Assembly (NCBI RefSeq): GCF_010669145.1
Contig: NZ_CP048635.1
Location: forward strand, 1,884,382 to 1,948,381
From: Rhizobium oryzihabitans
Lineage (GTDB): Bacteria > Pseudomonadota > Alphaproteobacteria > Rhizobiales > Rhizobiaceae
Reading direction: 5' to 3'
Length of the DNA stretch: 64,000 nucleotides
Numbering within the stretch: the first letter of the stretch is position 1; each line of letters opens with the position of its first letter. The translations under genes and the position numbers were made by a program. Shown here one piece after another: positions 24,767 to 34,013 of the stretch. The notes under the pieces are model-generated. The model had not been told where the DNA came from, searched no databases, and worked only from the letters and a program-made list of their open reading frames with translations.

Positions 24767-26332
24767 ATGTCCCGAATGAGAAGTTTCGTCCTGGCCGCCC
24801 TGGCGGCGGCCGCCATTGCCGTTCCCGCAAGTGCTGAAACCCTGCGTTGGGCCGGCCGCGCCGACCTTTATTCGCTCGATCCATATTCGGTGCCGTCCAC
24901 CTCCAATCTCGCCTTTCTCAATCATATCTATGAGGGGCTTGTCCGTTACGGACCCGACTTCAAGATCGAGCCGGCTCTTGCGACGGAATGGAAGCTTGTT
25001 GATGGAAAGACATGGCGTTTCACCCTGCGCAAGGGTGTGAAATTCCATGATGGCGCGGATTTCACCGCTGACGATGTTGTCGCGTCCTTCACGCGCGCCT
25101 CGGATGCCACTTCGCCGCTGCGCGGCAATATTCCGGTTTTTGCGGGCGTGAAGAAGGTCGATGATTATACCGTCGATCTCGACGTCACCGCGCCCACCTC
25201 GCTCTTCCTCAACGACATCACCAATATCTTCATCTTCAACGCCAAGTGGCTGAAGGGTAACAATAGCGAGAAGCCGACCGATTTCGCCTCCAAGGTCGAT
25301 GGCTATACGACGATGCACACCAACGGCACCGGGCCCTTCAAGCTTGAAAGCCGCGTGCCCGACAGCAAGACGGTTCTTGTCGCCAATGAAGCCTGGTGGG
25401 ATCAGAAAAAACACAATCTCGACCGCATCGAATTCGTGCCGATCGCCTCTGCGGCCACCCGTGTCGCGGCTTTGCTCTCCGGCGAAATCGACCTGATTGA
25501 TTCCGCACCGATCCAGGATTTGCCGCGGCTTGAATCCTCGCCCAATATCACGGTGAAGAAGCGCACCGAGTTGCGCACGCTGTTCATCGGCTTCAACCGC
25601 CGCGAAAAGCTGGAGGACGGCAAGCCGAACCCCTTTAATGATCTTCGTGTTCGCCAGGCATTTGAACTGTCGATCGATCGCGATCTCATCAACAAGAAGG
25701 TCATGCGTGGCCTTGCAAGGCCGTCCGGCTCGCTCATCGCGCCTGAAATTTCGGGTTACGCCAAGTCGCTCGATACATTCCAGCCCGCCGATCCGGCGCA
25801 GTCGCAGAAGCTTCTTGCCGATGCCGGCATGAAGAACCTCGCTTTCACCTATACCTGCATGAATGACGAGAGCATCAACGAGGAAGATATCTGCTCCGGC
25901 GTCGCCAACATGCTGAAGCGTGGCGGTTTCCAGCCGACTATCGATATAGCGCCGCGCTCGGTGCAGTCTCCGAAGCGTAATGGCGGCAAGGCGGATGTCT
26001 TCAACCTCAGCTGGGCGAACGAACCGACACTCGATGCCTTCTCCTTCCTGTCGCAGATCCTCTCCACCCGAAAGGGCGCAATGGGCGTCTCCAACTATGG
26101 CGGCTGGTCGAACCCCGAGATCGACAAGCTGGTGGACCAGGCAGCGCAGGAGCAGGACAATACCAAACGTCTTGCCCTTGAAGAGGCGGCCTTGAAGATC
26201 GCCAAGGACGAGGCGATGCTTGTGCCGCTGCACCAGCAGCCGATTGCATGGGCGATGCTTGGCAAGGTGAAGAGCGTCGATTTCCGCGCCGACAACAAGC
26301 CGCGCCACTGGCTGACGCAACTCGACAAATAA
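24767..26332 (+). CDS. ABC transporter solute-binding protein, family 5 (peptide/opine/nickel type)
   Basis: A 521-residue exported SBP_bac_5 protein: signal peptide ending ASA near residue 23, LYSLDPYSVPSTSN and WRFTLRKGVKFHDG as family signatures, and the late LVDQAAQEQDNTKRLALEEAA helix. The ATG at 24767 has AGGGGGG six bases upstream; the frame above it runs back into the operator and was discarded. It starts the operon with two permeases, two amidohydrolases and two ATPases. The ligand is probably a small nitrogen heterocycle or modified peptide, judged from the amidohydrolases. Confidence 0.9.
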   Translation: MSRMRSFVLAALAAAAIAVPASAETLRWAGRADLYSLDPYSVPSTSNLAFLNHIYEGLVRYGPDFKIEPALATEWKLVDGKTWRFTLRKGVKFHDGADFTADDVVASFTRASDATSPLRGNIPVFAGVKKVDDYTVDLDVTAPTSLFLNDITNIFIFNAKWLKGNNSEKPTDFASKVDGYTTMHTNGTGPFKLESRVPDSKTVLVANEAWWDQKKHNLDRIEFVPIASAATRVAALLSGEIDLIDSAPIQDLPRLESSPNITVKKRTELRTLFIGFNRREKLEDGKPNPFNDLRVRQAFELSIDRDLINKKVMRGLARPSGSLIAPEISGYAKSLDTFQPADPAQSQKLLADAGMKNLAFTYTCMNDESINEEDICSGVANMLKRGGFQPTIDIAPRSVQSPKRNGGKADVFNLSWANEPTLDAFSFLSQILSTRKGAMGVSNYGGWSNPEIDKLVDQAAQEQDNTKRLALEEAALKIAKDEAMLVPLHQQPIAWAMLGKVKSVDFRADNKPRHWLTQLDK

Positions 26333-26342
26333 TCCGGAACTC

Positions 26343-26377
26343 GAAAAGGCATTCGGCATATTGCTGAATGCCTTTTC
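26343..26377 (+). promoter_or_regulatory. Intercistronic hairpin after the binding-protein gene
   Basis: A perfect 12-bp stem (GAAAAGGCATTC / GAATGCCTTTTC) begins 10 nt after the stop. The stem ends in TTTTC, so it could act as a partial terminator that lowers downstream expression. Confidence 0.75.
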
Positions 26378-26463
26378 GGCCCATCCGGGGCAGCTTTCGT
26401 ATCGGGTCAAAAGCGATGCCGTCTGCATTCGCTGCGCCGGATATATGATCCGCTGCCGGCGTG

Positions 26464-26475
26464 ATTGTCGACAAT
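26464..26475. promoter_or_regulatory. Candidate GntR/FCD operator before the permease genes
   Basis: The palindrome ATTGTCGACAAT lies in the 237-nt gap between the binding-protein and permease genes. This suggests that the permease-hydrolase-ATPase part has its own promoter under the same regulator. Confidence 0.6.
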
Positions 26476-26569
26476 TCTACAGGCGTAAACGACCTGTGCC
26501 CCGTCTCTGGAAAAGAATGGTCGAACCTGGCTGGCATCATGTCCATGGGTTCTCATCCGAGAGGTAATA

Positions 26570-27538
26570 ATGCTGGTTTTCATCATCAAGCGTATGGGAA
26601 ATGCCATTCTGGTCATGCTTTCCGTCGCGCTTATTGCATTTCTCATTTTCAGGCTGGCGGGAGATCCCGTCGAGCTGATGGTGGGGGAGCAGACCTCGCA
26701 GGAAGATCGCGCCGCGCTGCGTGAGCGGCTCGGCCTCAACGACAGTCTGCCCACGCAATATTTGCGGTTTGTCAAAGACGCGGCCCAGGGCAATTTCGGC
26801 GTTTCCTATCGCAACGGCCAGCAGGTGCTGCCGCTGATAGCGGAAAGGTTTCCGGCAACGCTGGAGCTTGTTCTGGTGGCCACGGTCCTTTCGCTCGTCG
26901 TCGGCCTGCCGCTTGGGGTGCTGACGGCGATCCGGCGTGGAAAGTGGTATACGGAGGGCCTGCAGTTCCTGTCGATTGTCGGCGTCTCGCTGCCGAGCTT
27001 CGTTGTCGGCATTCTGCTTATCCTCGTCTTTTCGGTGTCGCTTGGCTGGGCGCCGGCCTTCGGTCGAGGCGATGTCGTGCAGCTTGGCTGGTGGTCCACG
27101 GGCCTGCTTACCTCGTCGGGGCGTGCAGCGCTCATTCTGCCTGCCATTGCGCTCTCGCTTTACCAGATCACGCTGGTCATGCGTCTGGTGCGCGCCGAAA
27201 TGCTGGAAGTGCTGCGGTCCGATTTCGTGAAATTCGCCCGTGCCCGCGGCATTCCCCGCTGGCGCATCTATTTCCGCCATGCGCTGCGCAACTGTCTGAT
27301 GCCCGTCGTGACGCTGACGACGATGAATGTCGGCTCGCTCATCGCCTTTGCGCTCATCACCGAGACGGTGTTTCAGTGGCCGGGCATGGGCATGCTATTC
27401 ATACAGGCGGTGACGTTTCTCGATATCCCCGTCATGGCGGCCTATCTCTGCATCATTTCCTTCATCTTCGTTGTCCTCAACACGTTCGTCGACATTGCCT
27501 ATGCGGTGATCGATCCGCGTCTGCGCACCGCGCGCTAA
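26570..27538 (+). CDS. Dipeptide-type ABC transporter permease (DppB/OppB)
   Basis: A 322-residue permease with an N-terminal transmembrane helix, FRLAGDPVELMVGEQTSQED then RLGLNDSLPTQYLRF (the DppB signature), five to six helices, and the EAA loop FARARGIPRWRIYFRHALRN. GAGAGGTAAT precedes the ATG. It pairs with the DppC-like protein encoded 18 nt downstream. Confidence 0.92.
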   Translation: MLVFIIKRMGNAILVMLSVALIAFLIFRLAGDPVELMVGEQTSQEDRAALRERLGLNDSLPTQYLRFVKDAAQGNFGVSYRNGQQVLPLIAERFPATLELVLVATVLSLVVGLPLGVLTAIRRGKWYTEGLQFLSIVGVSLPSFVVGILLILVFSVSLGWAPAFGRGDVVQLGWWSTGLLTSSGRAALILPAIALSLYQITLVMRLVRAEMLEVLRSDFVKFARARGIPRWRIYFRHALRNCLMPVVTLTTMNVGSLIAFALITETVFQWPGMGMLFIQAVTFLDIPVMAAYLCIISFIFVVLNTFVDIAYAVIDPRLRTAR

Positions 27539-27556
27539 CCGAAGGGAGCCGGTTTC

Positions 27557-28507
27557 ATGGCCACAGACCTTCCGCAAACGGCAAAACCTGCCCGCCCGTC
27601 GCTCATCAAACGCATACGCAACAGCGATCTCTACTGGTCGTTCAGCCACAGCAGATCGGCCAAGATCAGCGCGCTGATCCTGGCAATCCTCATCCTTGCC
27701 GCCATTTTCGCGCCACTGATTGCACCGCAGAACCCCTATGACGGCGCTTCGCTCGACATGTGGAAAGCCGAATTGCCGCCGGTGTGGCAGGAGGGTGGGG
27801 AATGGCCTTACCTGCTCGGCACGGATACGCAGGGGCGCGACATGCTCTCCGCCATCCTTTACGGCACGCGCATATCCATCGTCATCGGTGTCGCCTCCGT
27901 GGCGCTGTCTCTGGTGATCGGCATGACCGCCGGTCTGGTTGCCGGATATTTCGGCGGTTTTTCCGACAATCTCCTGATGCGCATCGGCGATATCACGCTT
28001 TCCATTCCGACAATTCTGGTGGCCATCCTCGTCTCCACGGTCGTCCGGCAGATGCTGCCGGACAGTCTTCGAGAGGTGGGCGCATCCGCCGTGCTCATTC
28101 TCGCCATCGCGCTTTCCGCCTGGGTGCAATATGCGCGCACCGTGCGTGCCCAGGCGATTGTGGAGACCGGCAAGGATTATGTGCAGGCGGCCAAGCTCAT
28201 CGGCGTTCCCGCGCGCCGCATCATGGCCAACCATATTCTGCCCAATACGCTGACGCCGATCATGGTTGCCGCAACGCTGAATTTCGGCATGGCGATCCTG
28301 ACTGAGGCGACCCTGTCGTTCCTTGGCATCGGCATGCCGCCCAGCCAGCCGTCGCTCGGAACGCTGATCCGCATCGGCAACCAGTTCCTGTTTTCCGGCT
28401 CCTGGTGGATCGTATTGTTTCCCGTTTTCCAGCTCTGCCTGCTCGTCGTCACCGTCAACCTTCTGGGTGACTGGCTGCGCGATGCGCTCAATCCGAAACT
28501 GAGGTGA
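27557..28507 (+). CDS. Dipeptide-type ABC transporter permease (DppC/OppC)
   Basis: A 316-residue permease with a cytoplasmic N-terminus, LLGTDTQGRDMLSAILYGTR (DppC signature) and an EAA loop in AKLIGVPARRIMANHILPN, with six predicted helices. GAAGGGAG precedes the ATG. Its stop lies inside the ribosome site of the next gene. Confidence 0.92.
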   Translation: MATDLPQTAKPARPSLIKRIRNSDLYWSFSHSRSAKISALILAILILAAIFAPLIAPQNPYDGASLDMWKAELPPVWQEGGEWPYLLGTDTQGRDMLSAILYGTRISIVIGVASVALSLVIGMTAGLVAGYFGGFSDNLLMRIGDITLSIPTILVAILVSTVVRQMLPDSLREVGASAVLILAIALSAWVQYARTVRAQAIVETGKDYVQAAKLIGVPARRIMANHILPNTLTPIMVAATLNFGMAILTEATLSFLGIGMPPSQPSLGTLIRIGNQFLFSGSWWIVLFPVFQLCLLVVTVNLLGDWLRDALNPKLR

Positions 28508-28512
28508 GTTCC

Positions 28513-29706
28513 ATGCACGATCTTCTGCTCCGCAACATCAGGCCCATGGCGGGCGACACCTGCGACATCATGATAAGGCAGGGAAAGATTGCCGGTTTTG
28601 GAAAGTTCGAGGCCGAACCCGGCATGCCGGTCGAGGATGGCAACGGCGCAATCCTCGCGCCCGGCCTCATCGATGCCCACACCCATCTCGACAAGACGAC
28701 CTGGGGCATGCCCTGGCATGAGAACAACCGTGCCGCAATCCTGCGCGGGCGGATCGATTTCGAGCGCGAAAACCGCAGCCAGATCGGCATCGATCCGCAC
28801 CGCCAGTCCATGCGCCACGCCATCGGTCTTGCCGCAAACGGCGGCACGCATATTCGCAGCCACGTGGATATCGATCCGACCCACGGCTTGAAGCTTGTTG
28901 AAGGCATATGGGAAACGCGCGAGAAGCTGAAAGGCATCATCGACATCGAGGTCGTTGCTTTCCCGCAGTCCGGCGTCATGGTCATGCCCGGCACGGTGGA
29001 ACTGCTGGATGAGGCGCTGAAACAGGGCTGTGAAGTCCTCGGCGGCATCGATCCCTGCGGCATCGATCGCGATCCGAAAGGCCAGCTCGATATCCTCTTT
29101 GAACTCGCGGTCAGGCACGGCGTGCCGATCGACATTCATCTGCATGAGGCTGCCGATCTCGGCGCCTTCACCATGGAGCTGATTTTCGAGCGCATCCGCG
29201 CCAACGGCATGGAAGGCAAGGTTGCCATCAGCCACGCCTTTGCGCTCGGTATGAATGACTATCTCCGGGTCGGCAAGCTGATCGATGAGATCGCCCGGCT
29301 CGATGTGGCGATCCTGACGACCGGCGCGCCCTCGGCAAATGTGCCGTCTATCATGCGCCTGAAGGAAGCCGGTGTGCGTGTCGGCGGCGGCTGTGACGGC
29401 ATTCGCGACACCTGGGGTCCCTGGGGCCAGCCGGATATGCTCGACCGTGCCAAGATCATCGGCATGAAGAACGGTCTGCGCTCGGATATCGAGCTTGCCC
29501 ACGTCCTGCATGTCGTCTCGCAGGGCGGTGCCGATGTCATGGGCCTCAAGGATTACGGTCTTGATGTTGGCTGCGCCGCCGATTTCACGCTGCTGACCGG
29601 CGAGACCCTGGCCCATGCCGTTGTCGACATTGCCCCAAGACCGCTGGTCGTCAAGGGCGGGCGTGTCACCGCCAGAGGCGGCAAGGCCGTGGTGGAGGCG
29701 CCATGA
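28513..29706 (+). CDS. Cytosine deaminase-like amidohydrolase
   Basis: A 397-residue amidohydrolase of the CodA/AtzC branch. The metal site HTHLDK follows LIDA near residue 57, then GIDPCGID, IDIHLHE, ISHAFALG and the Asp in GGCDGIRDTWGPWG. This branch hydrolyses exocyclic or ring amino groups of pyrimidines and triazines. The ATG at 28513 is preceded by GAGGTGAG; a GTG nine bases up overlaps that site and was not used. It overlaps the next gene (ATGATGA). Within this operon it probably performs a deamination of the imported ring compound. Confidence 0.82.
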   Translation: MHDLLLRNIRPMAGDTCDIMIRQGKIAGFGKFEAEPGMPVEDGNGAILAPGLIDAHTHLDKTTWGMPWHENNRAAILRGRIDFERENRSQIGIDPHRQSMRHAIGLAANGGTHIRSHVDIDPTHGLKLVEGIWETREKLKGIIDIEVVAFPQSGVMVMPGTVELLDEALKQGCEVLGGIDPCGIDRDPKGQLDILFELAVRHGVPIDIHLHEAADLGAFTMELIFERIRANGMEGKVAISHAFALGMNDYLRVGKLIDEIARLDVAILTTGAPSANVPSIMRLKEAGVRVGGGCDGIRDTWGPWGQPDMLDRAKIIGMKNGLRSDIELAHVLHVVSQGGADVMGLKDYGLDVGCAADFTLLTGETLAHAVVDIAPRPLVVKGGRVTARGGKAVVEAP

Positions 29707-31199
29707 TGACCGTTTCGCTTCAGTCCCTCGCTCTCGGTGAACGTCCCTCCGGTCGCACGCTGCTCACCGCCAGTTGGGTGGTCGGCCACAAGGACGGGTC
29801 TCACCGGCTGCTTAAAAACGGCGATGTCGTGTTCGAGAACGGCGAAATCCTTTTCGTCGGGCATGGCTTTCCCGGCGAGGTTGCTCGCCGCGTCGATTTC
29901 GGCAATGCCCTGATCAGCCCCGGCCTGATCGACCTCGATGCCCTTTCCGATCTCGATACGACCATTCTGGGTATCGACAATCACCCCGGCTGGGCGAAGG
30001 GCCGTGTCTGGCCGCGCTCCTATTTCGAGGCGGGTCCCTACGAGATGTATTCCGGGGAAGAGCTTGCCTTCCAGAAGCGTTTCGCCTTCGGCCAGCTTCT
30101 CCTCAACGGCATCACCACGGCGGCACCCATTGCCTCGCTGTTTTACCGTGAATGGGGAGAAACCGTCGCCGAATTCGAAGCCGCAGCCGATGCCGCCGGC
30201 GAACTCGGCCTGCGGGTCTATCTCAGCCCCGCCTTCCGTTCCGGCGGCATGGTGCTGGAAGAGCCGGGACGCATGGTGCCGGTGTTCGATGAGGAGCGCG
30301 GCCTTCAGGGACTGAAGGAGGCGGTATCGTTTATCGAGCGGCAGACCGGAAGGCACGGCGATCTCGTGCGCGGTATGCTCGCACCTGATCGTGTCGAAAC
30401 ATCCACGCTCGCGTTGATGCAGAGAACCGATGCCGCCGCCCGTGATCTTGGCTGCAAGTTCCGCCTGCACATGGCGCAGGGCACTATGGAAGTGGACACG
30501 GTCCGCAAGCTGCACGGCTCGACTGCGCCGGTATGGCTCGCCAGGGCCGGCCTCTTGAGCGACCGCCTTATCGCGCCGCACGCCACCAATGCGACGCAGG
30601 AAGATCTGGCGCTCTACGCGGTAAACGGCGTGTCGATCGTCCACTGTCCGCTGGTGTCGGCTAGAAGCGGCAGCACGTTGTCGTCCTTCTCCGCCTGCCG
30701 GCAGCTTGGAATAAACATTGCGATGGGCACCGATACGGCGCCCGCCGACATGCTGATGAACCTGCTTGTCGGTCTCATCACCTGCCGTATCAATGATGGC
30801 GCGCCCGACAGGGTCAGATCGGCCGATCTGTTTGATGCCGCAACGCTTGGCGGCGCGCGGGCGCTGGGTCGCTCCGATCTCGGGCATCTTTCCAAGGGTG
30901 CCCGCGCCGATATCGCGGTCTTCGATCTCGATGACACGGTGATGGCGCCGAGCGTCGATCCGATCACGACGATTGTCACCGGCGGTTCGGGCAAGATCAC
31001 GCGCGCGGTGTTTGTCGATGGTCGTCTCTCCATGCGGGAGAGACAGGTCGCGAATATCGATATGGCGCGTGCCCGCATTCAGGCGCAGGCGCAGTTCGAT
31101 GGGCTGATTGCAAAATATCCCGAGCGAAGCTGGGCCAATCCGCCCGTTTCGGAAATCTTCCCCCCGAGCTACCCGGTGGAGGTGAACGCCAATGGATGA
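29703..31199 (+). CDS. Amidohydrolase-family protein with the HxH metal motif replaced
   Basis: A 498-residue protein with the amidohydrolase fold: N-terminal beta-strands, FRLHMAQGTMEVD, LIAPHATNATQED, IVHCPLVSAR, NIAMGTDTAPADM and the closing LGHLSKGARADIAVFD. The usual first metal motif (PGLIDTHTH) instead reads SPGLIDLDALSDLD (residues 72-85), so neither His of HxH is there, although later His and Asp ligands remain. A nearby IDNHPG (residues 91-96) might supply another ligand. It may bind a single metal, act on a different bond, or have lost hydrolase activity. It is translationally coupled to the CodA-like gene and to the ATPase gene, so it belongs to the same pathway. Confidence 0.78.
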   Translation: MMTVSLQSLALGERPSGRTLLTASWVVGHKDGSHRLLKNGDVVFENGEILFVGHGFPGEVARRVDFGNALISPGLIDLDALSDLDTTILGIDNHPGWAKGRVWPRSYFEAGPYEMYSGEELAFQKRFAFGQLLLNGITTAAPIASLFYREWGETVAEFEAAADAAGELGLRVYLSPAFRSGGMVLEEPGRMVPVFDEERGLQGLKEAVSFIERQTGRHGDLVRGMLAPDRVETSTLALMQRTDAAARDLGCKFRLHMAQGTMEVDTVRKLHGSTAPVWLARAGLLSDRLIAPHATNATQEDLALYAVNGVSIVHCPLVSARSGSTLSSFSACRQLGINIAMGTDTAPADMLMNLLVGLITCRINDGAPDRVRSADLFDAATLGGARALGRSDLGHLSKGARADIAVFDLDDTVMAPSVDPITTIVTGGSGKITRAVFVDGRLSMRERQVANIDMARARIQAQAQFDGLIAKYPERSWANPPVSEIFPPSYPVEVNANG

Positions 31200-32175
31200 C
31201 ATGAACCAGTCGGTTATCGATGTCCGCAATCTGAAAGTCGAGTTTCCCGGCCGCCGGGGAACGGTGACGGCGCTTTCGGACATCAGCCTTTCCATCCGCC
31301 CCGGTGAAATTCTCGGTGTGGTGGGGGAATCCGGTGCCGGAAAATCCATGACGGGCCTTGCGATACAGGGCCTGCTGGAAAAGCCGGGCCGCATCGCGGA
31401 TGGCGAGATATGGCTCGGCTCGCGCCGCATCGACAAACTCGACGACAGGGCGATGGAAAGCATCCGTGGCCGGGAAATCGGCGCGATCTTTCAGGATCCG
31501 CTCACCTCGCTCAATCCGCTGTTCACGGTCGGCGCGCAGCTGGTCGAGACGATCCGGCAGCATCTGCCGCTCTCCAAAAAAGATGCGCAGGCGCGTGCGG
31601 TGCAGCTGCTGCGGGATGTCGGCATTCCGTCTCCGGCAGACCGTATCGATCACTATCCGCATCAATTCTCCGGCGGCATGCGCCAGCGCGTCGTCATAGC
31701 GCTCGCACTCGCAGCGTCGCCGAAGCTGATCATCGCCGACGAACCGACGACGGCGCTTGACGTGTCGATCCAGGCGCAGATCATCTCGCTGCTGCGCAGG
31801 CTCTGCAAGGAGAAGCAGACCGCCGTTATGCTCGTCACGCATGATATGGGCGTGATCGCCGAGGCTGCCGACCGCGTTGCTGTGCTTTATGCCGGCAGGT
31901 TGATCGAGGTTGGTCCGGTGGAACAGGTTCTGCATGCGCCGAAGCACCCCTATACGCAGGGCCTGATGGCCTCCATTCCCTCGCTTGGCGCGCGGGTGGA
32001 ACGGCTCAACCAGATCGACGGCGCCATGCCGCGTCTCGACGCCATCCCGCCCGGCTGCGCCTTCAATCCGCGCTGCGGATTTTCAGGGCCGCGCTGTCTT
32101 CGCGAGCGGCCGGAACTGGAGGCGGCGGGTGATGGCGCCAGCGCCTGCTGGATGAATGCAGGAGGTACAGCATGA
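31192..32175 (+). CDS. Dipeptide-type ABC transporter ATP-binding protein (DppD/OppD)
   Basis: A 327-residue ATPase: Walker A GESGAGKSMTG, Q-loop IFQDPLTSLNP, signature FSGGMRQR, Walker [14 protein letters not shown], and a C-terminal oligopeptide-transporter extension with the Cys-rich GCAFNPRCGFSGPRC that in this family can hold an iron-sulfur cluster. It overlaps the hydrolase upstream by 8 bases and the DppF partner by 4. Confidence 0.94.
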   Translation: MDDMNQSVIDVRNLKVEFPGRRGTVTALSDISLSIRPGEILGVVGESGAGKSMTGLAIQGLLEKPGRIADGEIWLGSRRIDKLDDRAMESIRGREIGAIFQDPLTSLNPLFTVGAQLVETIRQHLPLSKKDAQARAVQLLRDVGIPSPADRIDHYPHQFSGGMRQRVVIALALAASPKLIIADEPTTALDVSIQAQIISLLRRLCKEKQTAVMLVTHDMGVIAEAADRVAVLYAGRLIEVGPVEQVLHAPKHPYTQGLMASIPSLGARVERLNQIDGAMPRLDAIPPGCAFNPRCGFSGPRCLRERPELEAAGDGASACWMNAGGTA

Positions 32176-33197
32176 AAACGTCCGTGGTTAAAACGCCCGC
32201 ACAGAAAACGCCGGCATTGACGGTTAAAGGTCTCACCAAGACCTTCGATGTCTCAGCGCCATGGCTCAATCGCGTCATCGAACGGAAGCCCCGGCAGTTC
32301 GTGCAGGCGGTGAACGACATCGATTTTACGGTGCCGGCTGGCGGCTGTCTCAGCATCGTCGGGGAAAGCGGCTGCGGCAAATCGACGGTTGCCCGGCTGG
32401 TGACGGGGCTGTTCCGCCCAAGCGCCGGTGATTTCCGCTTCGCCAGGGGCCGCAAGGATACGCCGCTTTCGGCGCAGATGATCTTTCAGGATCCCTATGC
32501 CTCGCTCAATCCGCGCTGGCGGGTGAAGAACATCATCGCCGAGCCTATCCGCGAACTGAAACTGCGCGCGACCCGTGCAGAAACCATGGAACGTGTGGAA
32601 GAGCTGCTGCGCACAGTCGGCCTTTCGGCTTCGGACGGCGAAAAGTTTCCGCATGAATTTTCAGGCGGCCAGCGCCAGCGCATCTCGATTGCCCGCGCTC
32701 TGGCGAGCGAGCCGGAGTTTCTGGTCTGCGACGAGCCAACATCCGCGCTCGACGTTTCGGTGCAGGCGCAGGTGCTGAACCTGATGCGATGCCTTCAGGA
32801 CGAGCTGGGGCTGACCTATCTTTTCATCAGCCATGATATGAGCGTCGTTCGCCACATGTCGGATCGTATCGCGGTCATGTATCTCGGCCGCATCGTGGAG
32901 GAGGGCGATACGGAGGAGCTGTTCGCCCGCCCGCGCCACCCCTATACCCAGCTTCTGCTGCAGACCATTCCCAATATCGACGCGCCGCGCCGCGACCGGG
33001 AACTGGTTGCCGGTGAAGTTCCAAGCCCGCTGAAGCCGCCATCCGGCTGCACGTTTCATCCGCGTTGTCCGCTCGCAACGGCACGCTGTTCGGCGGAGGT
33101 GCCACAAGTGCGCACGCTTGCCGGCGGCACGCGCGTCGCATGCCATCTGGTGGAAGAACAGGAAGAACGGGTGGTAGCGGCACGGGAACTCGTCTGA
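32172..33197 (+). CDS. Dipeptide-type ABC transporter ATP-binding protein (DppF/OppF)
   Basis: A 341-residue second ATPase: Walker A GESGCGKSTVA, Q-loop IFQDPYASLNP, signature FSGGQRQR, Walker B FLVCDEPTSALDV, and the OppF-type tail with GCTFHPRCPLATARC. ATGA overlap with dppD. It ends the operon, and the convergent GntR gene follows after 8 nt. Confidence 0.94.
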   Translation: MKTSVVKTPAQKTPALTVKGLTKTFDVSAPWLNRVIERKPRQFVQAVNDIDFTVPAGGCLSIVGESGCGKSTVARLVTGLFRPSAGDFRFARGRKDTPLSAQMIFQDPYASLNPRWRVKNIIAEPIRELKLRATRAETMERVEELLRTVGLSASDGEKFPHEFSGGQRQRISIARALASEPEFLVCDEPTSALDVSVQAQVLNLMRCLQDELGLTYLFISHDMSVVRHMSDRIAVMYLGRIVEEGDTEELFARPRHPYTQLLLQTIPNIDAPRRDRELVAGEVPSPLKPPSGCTFHPRCPLATARCSAEVPQVRTLAGGTRVACHLVEEQEERVVAARELV

Positions 33198-33205
33198 CCG
33201 GAAGG

Positions 33206-33883
33206 TCAGGCGAGTGCGGCGCGCAGATCGTGGGAAAGGTCGCGGATTTCGCTAAGATCGAGTTCCGCCTCCACATGTTCCAGGTGATGGGTCATCAGAT
33301 GTATGGCTTTTGCCGGGTCGTTGTTGGCAATCGCGTCGACGATTTCCGCATGCTCGTCCGGTCCGCAATTGAAGCGGTCGGTATTGCGGTAAACGGCGGT
33401 GATGAGGGAGGAACGCGAAATGAGGTCGCGCATGGTGGTGAACAGGAAATCGGAACCCAGCGTTTCCGCAAGCAGCAGGTGGAAGCCGCCGGAAAGCTTG
33501 ATGATATCCGTGGTGATGTTGTGAGCATTGGCGAGGCGCTCCTTGGCGACATGGTCGCGAAGCCGCTTCAGATCGGCCTTGGTGGCGGATCTGCACAGGC
33601 GCTCGACGACACATTGCTCCACCGTGCGGCGCACGAAGAACACGTCTCGCGCCTCTTCGACCGATGGTTTCGAAACGAAGGCGCCACGATTGGGCACGAT
33701 GGTGACGAGACCGTCGCGCTCCAGCACCGAGAGCGCCTGACGGATACGCGCGCGGCTGACGTTGAAAATCGTCGCCAGCTGCTCCTCTTTCAGCTGCACG
33801 CCGGGGCGCAGCCGACGCTCAGCGATCGACAGCCAGACTTTCTCGACAATTTGCTGCGTGGACTGGCCGTTCTGCTCGGTCAT
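33206..33883 (-). CDS. GntR/FCD transcriptional regulator of the amidohydrolase-transport regulon
   Basis: A 225-residue protein: winged helix-turn-helix (LATIFNVSRARIRQALSVLE, residues 36-55) and an FCD effector domain with FHLLLAETLGSDF and a late MTHHLEH that carry the metal-binding His typical of the subfamily. It is convergent with the transporter operon and divergent from the flavin-reductase/racemase genes. The palindrome ATTGTCAACAAT at 33964, in the divergent gap, also stands before the transporter and amidohydrolase genes. That makes it the probable repressor of all of them. The inducer is unknown. Confidence 0.88.
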   Translation of the reverse strand: MTEQNGQSTQQIVEKVWLSIAERRLRPGVQLKEEQLATIFNVSRARIRQALSVLERDGLVTIVPNRGAFVSKPSVEEARDVFFVRRTVEQCVVERLCRSATKADLKRLRDHVAKERLANAHNITTDIIKLSGGFHLLLAETLGSDFLFTTMRDLISRSSLITAVYRNTDRFNCGPDEHAEIVDAIANNDPAKAIHLMTHHLEHVEAELDLSEIRDLSHDLRAALA

Positions 33884-33963
33884 TTGTTTCGCTCTCCATT
33901 AGGGTTAGAGAAGCGTGATGCCGCCGAAAAAGTCAACTGTTTCAACAGGGTTTTGGTTGCATA

Positions 33964-33975
33964 ATTGTCAACAAT
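33964..33975. promoter_or_regulatory. Candidate GntR/FCD operator in the divergent gap
   Basis: ATTGTCAACAAT, identical to the site at 24661, followed by AACAATATTGT (33980-33990), another near-palindrome. It lies 81 nt ahead of the GntR start and 39 nt ahead of the flavin-reductase-like start, fitting autoregulation and control of the divergent genes. Confidence 0.65.
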
Positions 33976-34013
33976 ATGAAACAATATTGTGTACTATAAA
34001 TGGGGCCACTGTC

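Noticed and set aside
24674..26428. 584-codon minus-strand frame across the binding-protein gene
   Set aside because: It covers an operator and an exported SBP gene and has no domain similarity that I can see.
29553..31463. 636-codon minus-strand frame across the amidohydrolase genes
   Set aside because: The plus strand carries overlapping operon genes with clear families; the antisense frame comes from high GC third positions.
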